From contig JBJXFB010000061.1 in assembly GCA_046155895.1 (NCBI GenBank), positions 1 through 47,634 of the forward strand: a stretch of 47,634 nt of DNA. Direction: 5' to 3'. The translations under genes were made by a program, and so were the position numbers. The notes beneath the pieces were generated by a model. The model saw only the letters and a list, made by a program, of their open reading frames with translations, made no database searches and was not told the origin of the DNA. Below, piece by piece: positions 1 to 9,183 of the stretch (the first letter of the stretch is position 1; each line of letters opens with the position of its first letter). This DNA is from DASYPQ01 sp046155895. Lineage in GTDB: Bacteria; Planctomycetota; UBA1135; GCA-002686595.

Positions 1-561
1 CCCAACCTCGTGATCGGCGACACGAACGGTTTCAGCGACGCGTTCGTGCGCGACCACGGCGTCGCGTCGGCGTTCGAGGCGTTCTGCTTCGGGGACGGCA
101 CGGGAGCACCCTGCCCGTGCGGCAACACCGGCACTTCCGGCCGCGGCTGCCAGAACTCGGGCTCGACCGGAGGCGCGCTACTCACGGTGACGGGCGTCGC
201 GAGCCTCTCGGCCGACACGGTGCAATTCACCTCGTCAGGCGAGAGGCCGACCTCCTTGAGCATCTTCCTGACGGGCAGCGCCGTGATCGCGCCCATCAAC
301 TACGGCGACGGATTGCGTTGCACCGGAGGCAATCTCAAGCGCCTCTACACCAAGACCGCCGTGGGCGGAGTCGTCGTCGCGCCGCAGGGTGCCGAGCTGT
401 CGATCTCGGCTCGTTGCGCGCAGCTGAACGCGCCGATCCCTCTCGGCGCGACGCGTCCCTACCAGGTCTACTACCGCGACGGAACTCCGGCCTTCTGCCC
501 CGACCCGCCGGGGAGCTCGTTCAACGTCTCGAACGGCTTCCTCGTCGCCTGGGGAGGGTGA
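1..561 (+). CDS. Secreted PD40-type propeller protein, C-terminal part (5' end outside window)
   Basis: The frame is open from base 1 and ends at TGA 559-561, so only the last 186 codons are present. The first residues (a GDTNGFSDAFVRD segment) are the end of a propeller blade of the type repeated in the three genes downstream. They are followed by a 159-residue Cys-rich module that begins FCFGDGTGAPCPCGN and ends NGFLVAWGG. The same module closes all four paralogues. By analogy with the complete copies, the full protein should have a signal peptide and 7 or 14 blades. The function is unknown. The family looks exported or surface-associated, and the blades may bind ligand or calcium. The gene is real, but its length and start cannot be known from here. 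Confidence 0.85.
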   Translation, partial: PNLVIGDTNGFSDAFVRDHGVASAFEAFCFGDGTGAPCPCGNTGTSGRGCQNSGSTGGALLTVTGVASLSADTVQFTSSGERPTSLSIFLTGSAVIAPINYGDGLRCTGGNLKRLYTKTAVGGVVVAPQGAELSISARCAQLNAPIPLGATRPYQVYYRDGTPAFCPDPPGSSFNVSNGFLVAWGG

Positions 562-921
562 GCGGCTTGGACAGGCTTGATCGTCGGCTCGCAACGCCCG
601 CCGCCCGATCCCCCCTGAAAGCCTGAGGATCACCCGCAGCCACCCCGCAGCCGTTCGCAAGGACCTCTGGGACGAGGGAGGAGGCCCCCGTCCACCCCGC
701 GGGCGCCGGTAGCCCGGCCTCGTGTCCGCCCCCCCTCCCCCGGCGAGCAATTCCCCACTTATCCCGACACCGCGGCTTCGCGGCTCCTCTCCCTCCCTCC
801 AGGACGTCCCGCTCGCAGCCCCTTCAGGGGATCACCCACGCGGGACGGGTGAAGCCGACCTCGCGACTCGCGCCGGTCCGCTGACCGCCGGAGTTTCGTG
901 GACATCGTGAGGAATTGCATC
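562..921. other. Intergenic stretch, no gene supported
   Basis: These 360 bases separate two tandem propeller genes. Reading frames exist on both strands but are Arg/Pro-rich shadows with no recognisable domain. The segment just after the stop resembles the one after the next paralogue (both begin TGAGCGG). No clear promoter, terminator or RNA gene was found. The only useful signal is GAGGA at 909-913, a ribosome-binding site for the next gene. Confidence 0.5.
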
Positions 922-2715
922 GTGATCAAGTCGTGGATCAGCGTGTGTGTTTCCGTGGCCGTCGCGGGGAGTTCCGTTTCGGCGCAGGTCACGGACCCGG
1001 TGAGCGTCGGCCTGGGCGGCACGCCGAGCAACGGCCCCAGCAGCCGCGCCTCGATCTCGGCCAACGACCGCTACGTGGTGTTCGAGAGCGTCGCTACGAA
1101 CCTCGTGACCGGCGACGCGAACGGCGCGCGGGACATCTTCGTGCGCGACCGCCTGACCGCCACGACCACGCGGGTGAGCGTCGGCCCCGCAGGCGTGGAA
1201 AGCGACGGCGACAGCTTCTTTCCGTCGATCTCGTCCGACGGTCGATACGTCGCGTTCGAGAGCCTCGCCACGAACCTGGTGGCCGGGGATACGAACGGCG
1301 TCTCGGATGCCTTCTGGCACGACCGGCAGACCGGAACGACCGTTCGGGTGAGCGTCACTGCCGCGGGAGCCGAGGCCGACGGCGCCAGCACGCACCCCGC
1401 GATCTCCGGCGACGGCAGCATCGTCGCGTTCGACAGCGTCGCCACGAACCTCGTGGCCGGGGACACGAACGGCGTCATGGACGTCTTCGCGCGCGACGGG
1501 CTCACTTCCATGCTCAGCACGACCACGCGGATGAGCGTCGATTCGGCCGGCGTGCAGAGCAACGGGGCCAGCGCCAAGGCTGCGATCTCGGCGAACGGCG
1601 CGATCGTCGTGTTCGAGAGCGCGGCCAGCAATCTCGTGGGCGGGGACTCGAACGCGCTGCTGGACGTGTTCTGGCGAGACCGCTCGCCTGCGGCGACCGG
1701 GACCGGACGCGTCAGCGTCGGTACGGGCGGCATCCAGGGCGCGGGTCCGAGCAGCGCCCCCTCGATTTCGGCGAACGGGCGCTTCGTGGCCTTCGCGAGC
1801 GACGCGAGCAACATCGTCGCCGGGGACTCGAACTTCACGATGGACGTGTTCGTCCGCGACCGCCAAACGGCCTCCACCGCGCGGGTGAGCGTCGATACGG
1901 GCGGCTCGCAAGGCGCCATGTGGAGCGGCAACCCCTCGATCACGATCGACGGGCGTTTCGTCACGTTCGCGAGCGACTCCGACAATCTCGTGGGCGGGGA
2001 TTCGAACCTCACGATGGATGTCTTCGTCCGCGACCTGCTTCTCGGCACGACCGAGCGTGCCAGCGTCGACTCGGGCGGCTCGCAGGGCGCCCTGTGGAGC
2101 GGCGATCCTTCGATCTCGGCCGACGGCCGGCACGTCGCCTTCGTGAGCGACTCGGCGAACCTCGTCCCCGGCGACACGAACGGCTTCAGCGACGTGTTCG
2201 TGCGCGACAGCGGCGCTGCGTCGGCGTTCGAGTCGTTCTGCTTCGGCGACGGGACGGGCGCTGCGTGCCCGTGCGGCAACAGCGGCATCTCCGGGCGCGG
2301 CTGCGAGAATTCGGGCTCGACCGGCGGCGCGCTGCTCTCGGTGACGGGCGTCGCGAGCCTCTCGGCCGACACGGTGCAATTCACGTCGTCGGGCGAGAAG
2401 GTGACCGCGGTGAGCATCTTCCTGCAGGGCAGCCTCGTGATCGCGCCCATCGATTACGGGGATGGATTGCGGTGCACCGGCGGCAACCTCAAGCGCCTCT
2501 ACACGAAGGCCGCGGTGGGCGGAGTCGTCGTCGCGCCGCAGATGGGAGATCCGTCGATCTCCGCACGCTCCGCGCAACTGAACGCCCCGATACCGCTCGG
2601 AGCGACGCGGCCCTACCAGGTCTACTACCGTGACGGAGCCCAGGGCTTCTGCCCCGACCCGCCGGGGAGCACGTTCAACGTGTCGAACGGCTTCCTCGTC
2701 GCCTGGGGAGGGTGA
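922..2715 (+). CDS. Secreted seven-blade PD40-type propeller protein with Cys-rich C-terminal module
   Basis: About 597 residues. GTG 922 is preferred over the in-frame GTGs at 898 and 907 because GAGGA (909-913) lies 8 bases upstream and the result is a clean signal peptide (IKSWISVCVSVAVAG, cleavage likely after VSA, before QVT). Seven repeats of about 58 residues follow. Each has a PD40-like strand (SISADGRYVAFxS) and a GDxNxxxDVFVRD loop whose D-x-N-x-x-x-D spacing resembles calcium-binding loops. The last 159 residues form the FCFGDGTG...NGFLVAWGG module shared with the neighbours. Third-blade details (an insertion after GLTS) align with blade 10 of the next paralogue, so this protein corresponds to the second half of the 14-blade copies. 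It is exported; its role is unknown. Confidence 0.88.
   Translation: MIKSWISVCVSVAVAGSSVSAQVTDPVSVGLGGTPSNGPSSRASISANDRYVVFESVATNLVTGDANGARDIFVRDRLTATTTRVSVGPAGVESDGDSFFPSISSDGRYVAFESLATNLVAGDTNGVSDAFWHDRQTGTTVRVSVTAAGAEADGASTHPAISGDGSIVAFDSVATNLVAGDTNGVMDVFARDGLTSMLSTTTRMSVDSAGVQSNGASAKAAISANGAIVVFESAASNLVGGDSNALLDVFWRDRSPAATGTGRVSVGTGGIQGAGPSSAPSISANGRFVAFASDASNIVAGDSNFTMDVFVRDRQTASTARVSVDTGGSQGAMWSGNPSITIDGRFVTFASDSDNLVGGDSNLTMDVFVRDLLLGTTERASVDSGGSQGALWSGDPSISADGRHVAFVSDSANLVPGDTNGFSDVFVRDSGAASAFESFCFGDGTGAACPCGNSGISGRGCENSGSTGGALLSVTGVASLSADTVQFTSSGEKVTAVSIFLQGSLVIAPIDYGDGLRCTGGNLKRLYTKAAVGGVVVAPQMGDPSISARSAQLNAPIPLGATRPYQVYYRDGAQGFCPDPPGSTFNVSNGFLVAWGG
2236..2712 (+). repeat. Copy of the shared 159-residue C-terminal module
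   Basis: The module occurs at 82-558, 2236-2712, 5458-5934 (each exactly 477 bases) and 8676-9176 (501 bases, with an 8-residue insertion around SLVQPKG). DNA identity is high. For example, the stretch from GTGACGGGCGTCGCGAGCC through GACACGGTGCAATTCAC is the same in the first two copies. This is more similar than the blades are, which suggests gene conversion or a common sorting or anchoring role. Confidence 0.75.
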
Positions 2716-2916
2716 GCGGAATCCGCGAGGGTTGCGAGAAACACCCTGTAGGCCTGCCCGGGAGGCCTCGCCGGCTCGTGCGGGCGCAATTCCGTGTGCT
2801 GAATCTCCAAGTGCCCCTAGGATGGATAGGTCTGTCCGCAGTACCTCACCGCTCGCAACGGACTGGGTGCGGACGCCAGAGGCTCGAGAGATTCGACTGA
2901 ACGAGGGAGTGCTCGT

Positions 2917-5900
2917 ATGGGGAACTCGCCGTTTCGAATTGCGGGGACGTTCACCGGTGTGTTGTTCTGCACGCCGTTGTTTGCACAGGTGACGCACCGA
3001 GTGAGTCTCGGTGCGGCCGGGTCGCAGGCCAATGGGGAGAGCTACGATCCCTCGGTCTCCACCGATGGGCGCTACATCGCGTTCGCCAGCGATGCGCCCA
3101 ACCTCGTTCCCGGGGACACGAACGGAGTTCTCGACATTTTCGTGCGAGACTTCCTGCTCGGTACGACCGAGCGCGTGAGCGTCGGCTCTGGAGGGACGCA
3201 GGCGAACGGAATCAGTTTCGATCCCTCGATCTCCGCGGATGGTCGCTACGTGTCGTTCAGCAGCTCCGCCACGAATCTCGTTGCCGGTGACACGAACGGA
3301 ACCATGGACGTCTTCGTACGCGACCGCCAGATCGGCACGACCGAACGGATGAGCGTCGACTCGTCGAGCGTCGAGGGGAATGGAGACAGCTCCGAGTCCC
3401 GCATCTCGGGCGACGGCAGCCATGTGGCATTCAGGAGCCTCGCCACGAATCTCGCTCCCGGGGACCTGAACGGATCGATCGACGTCTTCGTTCGCGATCG
3501 CCTCGGATCAGTCACCGAAATGGCGAGCGTCGATTCGAGCGGCGTGCAGGGGAACGACAACAGCATCGCGCCGTCGATCTCGACCGACGGCCGTTACGTG
3601 GCGTTCCGGAGCGTTGCCACGAATCTCGTCCCGGCCGACCTGAACGGCTGGCGCGACATTTTCGTGCGCGACCGCCTGAACTCCACGACCGAGCTCGTGA
3701 GCGTCGACTCGGCTGGAGCGCAAGGCAACGGCGATAGTTTCGATTCGGTGATCTCGGCCGACGGCCGCTTCGTGGCCTTCGGCAGCATGGCGTCCAACCT
3801 CGTCCCTGCCGACGGGAACGGGAGCGCGGACGTCTTCCTGCGCGACCGGCTGAACTCCACGACCGAGCTGGTCAGCCTCGATTCGAGCGGCGCGCCGGGG
3901 AACCAGAACGCGGGCGAGGGGCTCGCGGTCACGATGGATGGCCGATACGTCGCCTTCGTCAGCAGCGCCACGAACCTCGTCGCCGGCGACACGAATGGCT
4001 GGGATGACGTCTTCGTCCGCGATCGGCAGGGCGGCACGACCGAACGTGTCAGCATCAGCTCGGGAGGGTCCCAGGCCTTCGCGGAGAGCTTCGGCCCCGC
4101 GATCTCCGCCGACGGTCGCTTCGTCGCGTTCGTGAACCCGGACTCCAACCTCGTGCCCGGCGATTCGAACTCCGTATACGACGTCTTCGTCCGTGAACGC
4201 GGAGGCGGTACGCTGAATCTGAGCATCAGCATCGGCCTGGGCGGGGCGCCGGGGAATGCCGACAGCTTCGATCCCTCGGTCTCGGCGGACGGCCGGTATG
4301 TGGCCTTCTCGAGCTTGGCCACGAACCTCGTCGCGGGTGACACCAACGGCCTGCGGGACATATTCGTCCGCGATCGAGCCTTGTCCTCGACGAGGCGCGT
4401 GAGCGTGAGCTCGGGAGGCACGGAGAGCAACGACGACAGCTCCAACCCGTCGATCTCCGCGGACGGGAGATTCGTCGCCTTCGACAGCCTCGCGACCAAC
4501 CTGGTCACGGGGGATACGAACGCTTGTGCCGACGTCTTCAGGCACGATCTCGTGACGGGCGCGACGATTCGCGTGAGCGTCGACTCCGCCGGAGTGCAGG
4601 GCAACGGCGCCAGCTCCAGGCCGGCCTGTTCCGCGGACGGCAGTAGCGTCGCCTTCGAGAGCGTGGCCACCAACCTCGTGTCCGCGGACACCAATGGGGA
4701 GTCGGACATATTCGTGCGCAGCGGGCTCACGGCTCTCGTCAGCGCGACGGTGCGCGCGAGCGTCAGCTCGACGGGAGCCCAGGGCAACGGGAACAGTGCG
4801 AACGCCTCGATCTCCGGAAACGGAGTCCTGGTCGCATTCGACAGCCTGGCCACGAATCTCGTGACGGGCGACACGAATCTCGTCCGGGATGCGTTCGTCC
4901 GGAACGTCGGCACCGCCCAGACCGCGCGCTGGAGCGTCGCCTCGAACGGAGCGCAGGCCGACGGCCACAGCTCCAACGCCGTCATCTCCGGCGACGGCGG
5001 CTGCCTCGCTTTCCAGAGCTCGGCCACCAACCTCGTCCCGGGGGACACCAATCTCACGGTCGATGTCTTCGTGCGGAACGGAGTGGCCAGCACGACGCAG
5101 CGAGTCAGTGTCGACTCGGGTGGGACCCAAGGGTTGGGAGCAGGGAGCTCGGATCCCTCGACCTCCGTCGACGGGCGTCACACTGCCTTCGTGAGTGCCG
5201 CGAGCAATCTCGTGCCCGGGGACAGCAACGGTTCTCCCGACGTCTTCGTGCACGATCGCCTGATGGGCTTGACCCTGCGCTCGAGCACCGACTCCAGCGG
5301 AATCCAGGGCTCGGGTGCCAGCGGTGGAGCGGCGATCACGGCAGACGGCCGTTACATCGTCTTCGACAGCAGCGCGAGCAACCTCGTCCTCGGCGACACG
5401 AACGGGGTCCGGGATGTCTTCTTGAGGGACAAGGGGACGGTTTCGGCGTTCGACTCGTTCTGCTTCGGAGACGGGACGGGAGCTCCTTGTCCGTGCGGCA
5501 ACAGCGGCACTTCCCTGCGCGGCTGCCAGAACTCGGGCTCGACCGGAGGCGCGCTGCTCTCGGTGACGGGCGTTGCAAGCCTGTCGACAGACACGGTGCA
5601 GTTCACATCGTCGGGCGAGAGGCCGACCTCGTTGAGCATCTTCCTGCAGGGCAGCACCGTGATCGCGCCGCTCAACTACGGCGACGGATTGCGCTGCACG
5701 GGAGGCAATCTCAAGCGGCTCTACACCAAGACAGCCGTCGGCGGCGTCGTCGTCGCGCCTGTGACCGGCGAGCTCTCGATCTCCGCCCGCTCCGCGCAGC
5801 TGAACGCCCCGATCCCGCTCGGAGCGACGCGGCCCTACCAGGTCTACTACCGCGACGGAGCTCCGGGCTTCTGCCCCGACCCGCCGGGGAGCACGTTCAA

Positions 5901-5937
5901 CGTGTCGAACGGATTCCTCGTCGCCTGGGGGGGATGA
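2917..5937 (+). CDS. Secreted 14-blade (2 x 7) PD40-type propeller protein
   Basis: 1006 residues from ATG 2917, with GAGGGAG upstream. The signal peptide is about residues 1-23 (TFTGVLFCTPLFA, then QVT). I count 14 repeats of about 58 residues from base 2998 to about 5440. Typical blades read SISADGRYVAFSSxATNLV followed by AGDTNGxxDVFVRDR. The eighth blade opens with IGLGGAPGN, which matches the opening of the 7-blade paralogue (VGLGGTPSN). The protein therefore looks like two successive seven-blade propellers, followed by the common 159-residue Cys-rich module. It is extracellular or cell-surface by its signal peptide. No catalytic residues are recognisable. Confidence 0.88.
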   Translation: MGNSPFRIAGTFTGVLFCTPLFAQVTHRVSLGAAGSQANGESYDPSVSTDGRYIAFASDAPNLVPGDTNGVLDIFVRDFLLGTTERVSVGSGGTQANGISFDPSISADGRYVSFSSSATNLVAGDTNGTMDVFVRDRQIGTTERMSVDSSSVEGNGDSSESRISGDGSHVAFRSLATNLAPGDLNGSIDVFVRDRLGSVTEMASVDSSGVQGNDNSIAPSISTDGRYVAFRSVATNLVPADLNGWRDIFVRDRLNSTTELVSVDSAGAQGNGDSFDSVISADGRFVAFGSMASNLVPADGNGSADVFLRDRLNSTTELVSLDSSGAPGNQNAGEGLAVTMDGRYVAFVSSATNLVAGDTNGWDDVFVRDRQGGTTERVSISSGGSQAFAESFGPAISADGRFVAFVNPDSNLVPGDSNSVYDVFVRERGGGTLNLSISIGLGGAPGNADSFDPSVSADGRYVAFSSLATNLVAGDTNGLRDIFVRDRALSSTRRVSVSSGGTESNDDSSNPSISADGRFVAFDSLATNLVTGDTNACADVFRHDLVTGATIRVSVDSAGVQGNGASSRPACSADGSSVAFESVATNLVSADTNGESDIFVRSGLTALVSATVRASVSSTGAQGNGNSANASISGNGVLVAFDSLATNLVTGDTNLVRDAFVRNVGTAQTARWSVASNGAQADGHSSNAVISGDGGCLAFQSSATNLVPGDTNLTVDVFVRNGVASTTQRVSVDSGGTQGLGAGSSDPSTSVDGRHTAFVSAASNLVPGDSNGSPDVFVHDRLMGLTLRSSTDSSGIQGSGASGGAAITADGRYIVFDSSASNLVLGDTNGVRDVFLRDKGTVSAFDSFCFGDGTGAPCPCGNSGTSLRGCQNSGSTGGALLSVTGVASLSTDTVQFTSSGERPTSLSIFLQGSTVIAPLNYGDGLRCTGGNLKRLYTKTAVGGVVVAPVTGELSISARSAQLNAPIPLGATRPYQVYYRDGAPGFCPDPPGSTFNVSNGFLVAWGG
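2998..5440 (+). repeat. Array of 14 propeller blades (about 174 bases each)
   Basis: Fourteen in-frame repeats encode PD40-like blades with the consensus SxSADGRYVAFxS, NLVxGDTNGxxDVFVRD and RVSVDSGGxQGNG. The equivalent arrays are 1000-2220 (7 blades) and 6225-8660 (14 blades). The blade that starts the second set of seven begins differently (SIGLGG) from the usual RVSVDSGG. Confidence 0.8.
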
Positions 5938-6143
5938 GCCCCGCGTCCGGTCCCGGAGGTCTCGAGCCGGTTCGGCCGGAGGAGGACAGGTGCATGCCCT
6001 CCATCCACCCCCATGGTGCTGGAGGCAACACATCCCGGGAATCCGCGGTAGGCTAGATCCCTTCGCAAGCTCGGCTCGTTCCCCTGAATCGAAGGGAGAC
6101 TCGCACAGACCCACAGGGGGAGATTCGCTCGGGAGGGACAGAC

Positions 6144-9100
6144 ATGAGCAACCCCAGGATGCGAGCAATCGCATTCCTCGTCGGCACGACACTTTGTGTT
6201 CCCGCCGCGGCGCAGGTGACGAAGCGAGTCAGCGTGAGCACGGCGGGGGTGCAGGGGAACGGCACGAGCCAGAGCTGGCTGAACTCCGCGGACGGCAGCC
6301 TGACGATCATGGACAGCGTCGCGACCAATCTCGTCCCCGGGGACACGAACGGGGTCGGGGACATCTTCGTCTACGACAGCGTCAACGAGACGATGGAGCG
6401 CGTGAGCGTCGGCACGGGCGGGACGGAGGCCAACGCCGCCAGCGTCAACAACGCAATCTCTCCCGGCGGTCGGTACGCGGTGTTCGCCAGCGCCGCCACG
6501 AATCTCGTCGCCGGCGACACGAACGGGTTCCAGGACATCTTCGTGCGCGATCGGCTCGGCGACACGACCGAGCGCGTGAGCGTCGATTCGGGCGGGGCCC
6601 AGGGCGATGCGGCGTCCGGGGTAGTCGGGTCGGGCAATCCCCTGTCCATCTCGGCGGCGGGACGCTACGTCGGATTCGACAGCCTGGCGACCAACCTCGT
6701 CGCGGGGGACACGAACTCCGTGAACGACGTCTTCGTCCGCGACCTCCAACTCGGGACGACGGAACGGGTGAGCGTCGCCACGGGTGGAGCCCAGGGCAAC
6801 GGCACGAGCTCCAACGCATCCCTCTCCGCCGACGGCCGCTACGTAGTGTTCCTGAGCCAGGCCTCCAACCTCGTCGCCGGAGACACGAACGGAATCCAGG
6901 ACGTCTTCGTCCGCGACCGCGTGGGCATGACCACCGAGCGGGTGAGCGTCGATTCGGCCGAGACACAGGGCAATGGAGTCAGCAGCGTCCCCTCCATTTC
7001 CAACGACGGCCGATACGTCATCTTCGACAGCACGTCCACGAACCTGGTGGCCGGTGATACCAACGGCGTTCTCGACATTTTCGTCCGCGACCTCGCGAGC
7101 GGCACGACCGTTCGCGTGAGCGTCGATTCGGGCGGAGGGCAAAGCGACGGGATCAGCACCCAGCCCTCGATCTCCGCCGACGGCCGCTTCGTGACGTTCC
7201 GGAGCGAGGGAACGAACCTCGTCCCGGGCGACACGAACGGTACTGGGGACGCCTTCGTGCGCGATCTCCTGGCGGGGACCACCTGGAGAGTGAGCGTCGA
7301 CTCGAGCGGGAACGAGTCCAACGGCGAGTCCTCCTGGCCCTGGATTTCGGGCGACGGCGGGCACGTCTGCTTCATGAGCGATGCGACGAACCTTGTTTCC
7401 GGAGACACGAACGGGGTCATGGACGTCTTCGTCCACTCCATTGGCGCAGGCGGGACCGAGGCGGAGAGCAGCGGTTTGGGTGGGGTGCCGAGCAACGGCA
7501 ATAGCTCCGCCGCCTCGATCTCCGCCGATGAACGCTACGTCGCGTTCGAGAGCCATGCCACGAATCTCGTCGTCGGCGACACCAACGGCTGGAAGGACAT
7601 CTTCGTGCGGGATCGCCAAACCGCCACGACCGAACGCGTGAGCATCAGCTCCGGGGGAGCGGAGGGCGACGGCGACAGCTCGAACCCCGCGATTTCCTCC
7701 GATGGCCGCTACGTCGCGTTCGACAGCGTCGCCACCAACCTCGTCGCGGGCGACACGAATGCGGTGGCGGATGTGTTCGTGCGCGACCGCCAGCTCGGCA
7801 CGACCACGCGCGTGAGTGTCGGCTCGGAGGGAGATGGTCCCAGCGTCAAGCCATCGATCTCCGCCGACGGCAGCGCGATCGCGTTCGAGAGCGCCGCCAC
7901 CAACCTCGTGGTCGGGGACACCAATGCCGCTCTGGATGTCTTCGTACGCGATCTCCAGGCGAGCACGACTTCGCGGGTGAGCGTGGATTCAGCCGGAGTG
8001 CAGGGCAATGGCGACAGCGCCAATGCTTCGATCTCCGCGGACGGCCTCCTGGTCGCATTCGACAGCGCCGCCGGAAACCTCGCGCCCGGGGATTCCAATC
8101 TCACGCTGGATGTCTTCGTGCGCGATCGCCAGCTCGCTTCGACGGTGCGAGTGAGCGTGGATTCCGGCGGGACGCAGGGGGCGGGATCGAGCTCGGACCC
8201 CTCGATCTCGGGCGACGGGCGCTTCGTGGCCTTCGCGAGCGACGCCAGCAACCTCGTGGGCGGGGACACGAACCTCACGCTGGATGTCTTCGTCCACTAC
8301 TTGCTGCTCTCGACGACCGAGCGAGTGAGCGTGGATTCGGGCGGGACGCAAGGAGCGAGCTCGAGCGAGGATCCCTCGATCTCGGCCGACGGCCGCTACG
8401 TGGCCTTCGCGAGCCTGGCGGACAACATCGTGAGCGACGACACGAACCTCACGATGGACGTCTTCGTGCGCGACACGGCCATCGCCTCGACCCGGCGCGT
8501 GAGCGTCGACTCGGGAGGGACTCAAGGGCTCGGCGCGAGCTCGCGTCCTTCGATCTCCGCCGATGGCCTCCTCGTCGTGTTCGACAGCGACGCAGCCAAC
8601 CTCGTCGACGGGGACACGAACGGCTCTACCGACGTGTTCTTGCACGACGACGGCAACGCGTCGGCGTTCGAGACGTTCTGTCCCGGCGACGGGACGGTGG
8701 CGCACTGCCCCTGCAGCAACAGCGGGATGCCGGGCCGCGGCTGCGAGAACTCCGCCGGAACGGGTGGAGCGCTGCTCACGGTCACCGGTGTCGCGAGCCT
8801 CTCGGCCGACACGGTGCAGTTCACGTCCTCGGGCGAGGCGCCGACCGCCTTCAGCCTCGTCCAGCCGAAGGGCTTGAGCATCCTCCTGCAAGGTAGCGGG
8901 GTGATCGCGCCCATCGCCTACGGCGACGGCTTGCGTTGCGCGGGCGGCGAGCTCAAGCGGCTCTACACCAAGATCTCCGTGGACGGCGCCTTCGTCGCGC
9001 CCGTGGCGGGCGATCTGTCGATCTCGGCTCGATCGGCGCAGCTCAGCGATCCGATCCCGCTCGGATCTACGCGCCCATACCAGGTCTACTACCGCGACGG

Positions 9101-9179
9101 AACCGCGGGCTTCTGTCCGGGTCCATCGGGGGGTTCGTTCAACATGTCGAACGGATTCCTCGTCGCGTGGGGGAGCTGA
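6144..9179 (+). CDS. Secreted 14-blade (2 x 7) PD40-type propeller protein
   Basis: 1011 residues from ATG 6144, with GGGAGGGAC just upstream as ribosome-binding site. The signal peptide runs to about residue 23 (IAFLVGTTLCVPAAA, then QVT, as in both complete paralogues). Fourteen blades follow. Blade 3 is lengthened (GVVGSGNPLSIS) and blade 10 is shortened. Blade 8 opens ESSGLGGVPSNG, marking the start of the second propeller. Late blades carry GDTNLTLDVFV in place of GDTNGxxD. The terminal module has an 8-residue insertion (near SLVQPKG) and is the most divergent of the four. Exported; function unknown. It ends 5 bases before the convergent kinase gene. Confidence 0.88.
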   Translation: MSNPRMRAIAFLVGTTLCVPAAAQVTKRVSVSTAGVQGNGTSQSWLNSADGSLTIMDSVATNLVPGDTNGVGDIFVYDSVNETMERVSVGTGGTEANAASVNNAISPGGRYAVFASAATNLVAGDTNGFQDIFVRDRLGDTTERVSVDSGGAQGDAASGVVGSGNPLSISAAGRYVGFDSLATNLVAGDTNSVNDVFVRDLQLGTTERVSVATGGAQGNGTSSNASLSADGRYVVFLSQASNLVAGDTNGIQDVFVRDRVGMTTERVSVDSAETQGNGVSSVPSISNDGRYVIFDSTSTNLVAGDTNGVLDIFVRDLASGTTVRVSVDSGGGQSDGISTQPSISADGRFVTFRSEGTNLVPGDTNGTGDAFVRDLLAGTTWRVSVDSSGNESNGESSWPWISGDGGHVCFMSDATNLVSGDTNGVMDVFVHSIGAGGTEAESSGLGGVPSNGNSSAASISADERYVAFESHATNLVVGDTNGWKDIFVRDRQTATTERVSISSGGAEGDGDSSNPAISSDGRYVAFDSVATNLVAGDTNAVADVFVRDRQLGTTTRVSVGSEGDGPSVKPSISADGSAIAFESAATNLVVGDTNAALDVFVRDLQASTTSRVSVDSAGVQGNGDSANASISADGLLVAFDSAAGNLAPGDSNLTLDVFVRDRQLASTVRVSVDSGGTQGAGSSSDPSISGDGRFVAFASDASNLVGGDTNLTLDVFVHYLLLSTTERVSVDSGGTQGASSSEDPSISADGRYVAFASLADNIVSDDTNLTMDVFVRDTAIASTRRVSVDSGGTQGLGASSRPSISADGLLVVFDSDAANLVDGDTNGSTDVFLHDDGNASAFETFCPGDGTVAHCPCSNSGMPGRGCENSAGTGGALLTVTGVASLSADTVQFTSSGEAPTAFSLVQPKGLSILLQGSGVIAPIAYGDGLRCAGGELKRLYTKISVDGAFVAPVAGDLSISARSAQLSDPIPLGSTRPYQVYYRDGTAGFCPGPSGGSFNMSNGFLVAWGS

Positions 9180-9183
9180 TCGG

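Noticed and set aside
562..921. tRNA or small RNA in the first intergenic region
   Set aside because: No cloverleaf, CCA end or conserved RNA pattern could be found by eye.
832..6192. Long minus-strand frames opposite the propeller genes (for example 832-3423 and 3508-6192)
   Set aside because: They are Arg/Asp/Val/His-rich mirror translations of repetitive high-GC genes, with no signal peptide or domain. The plus strand explains the region.
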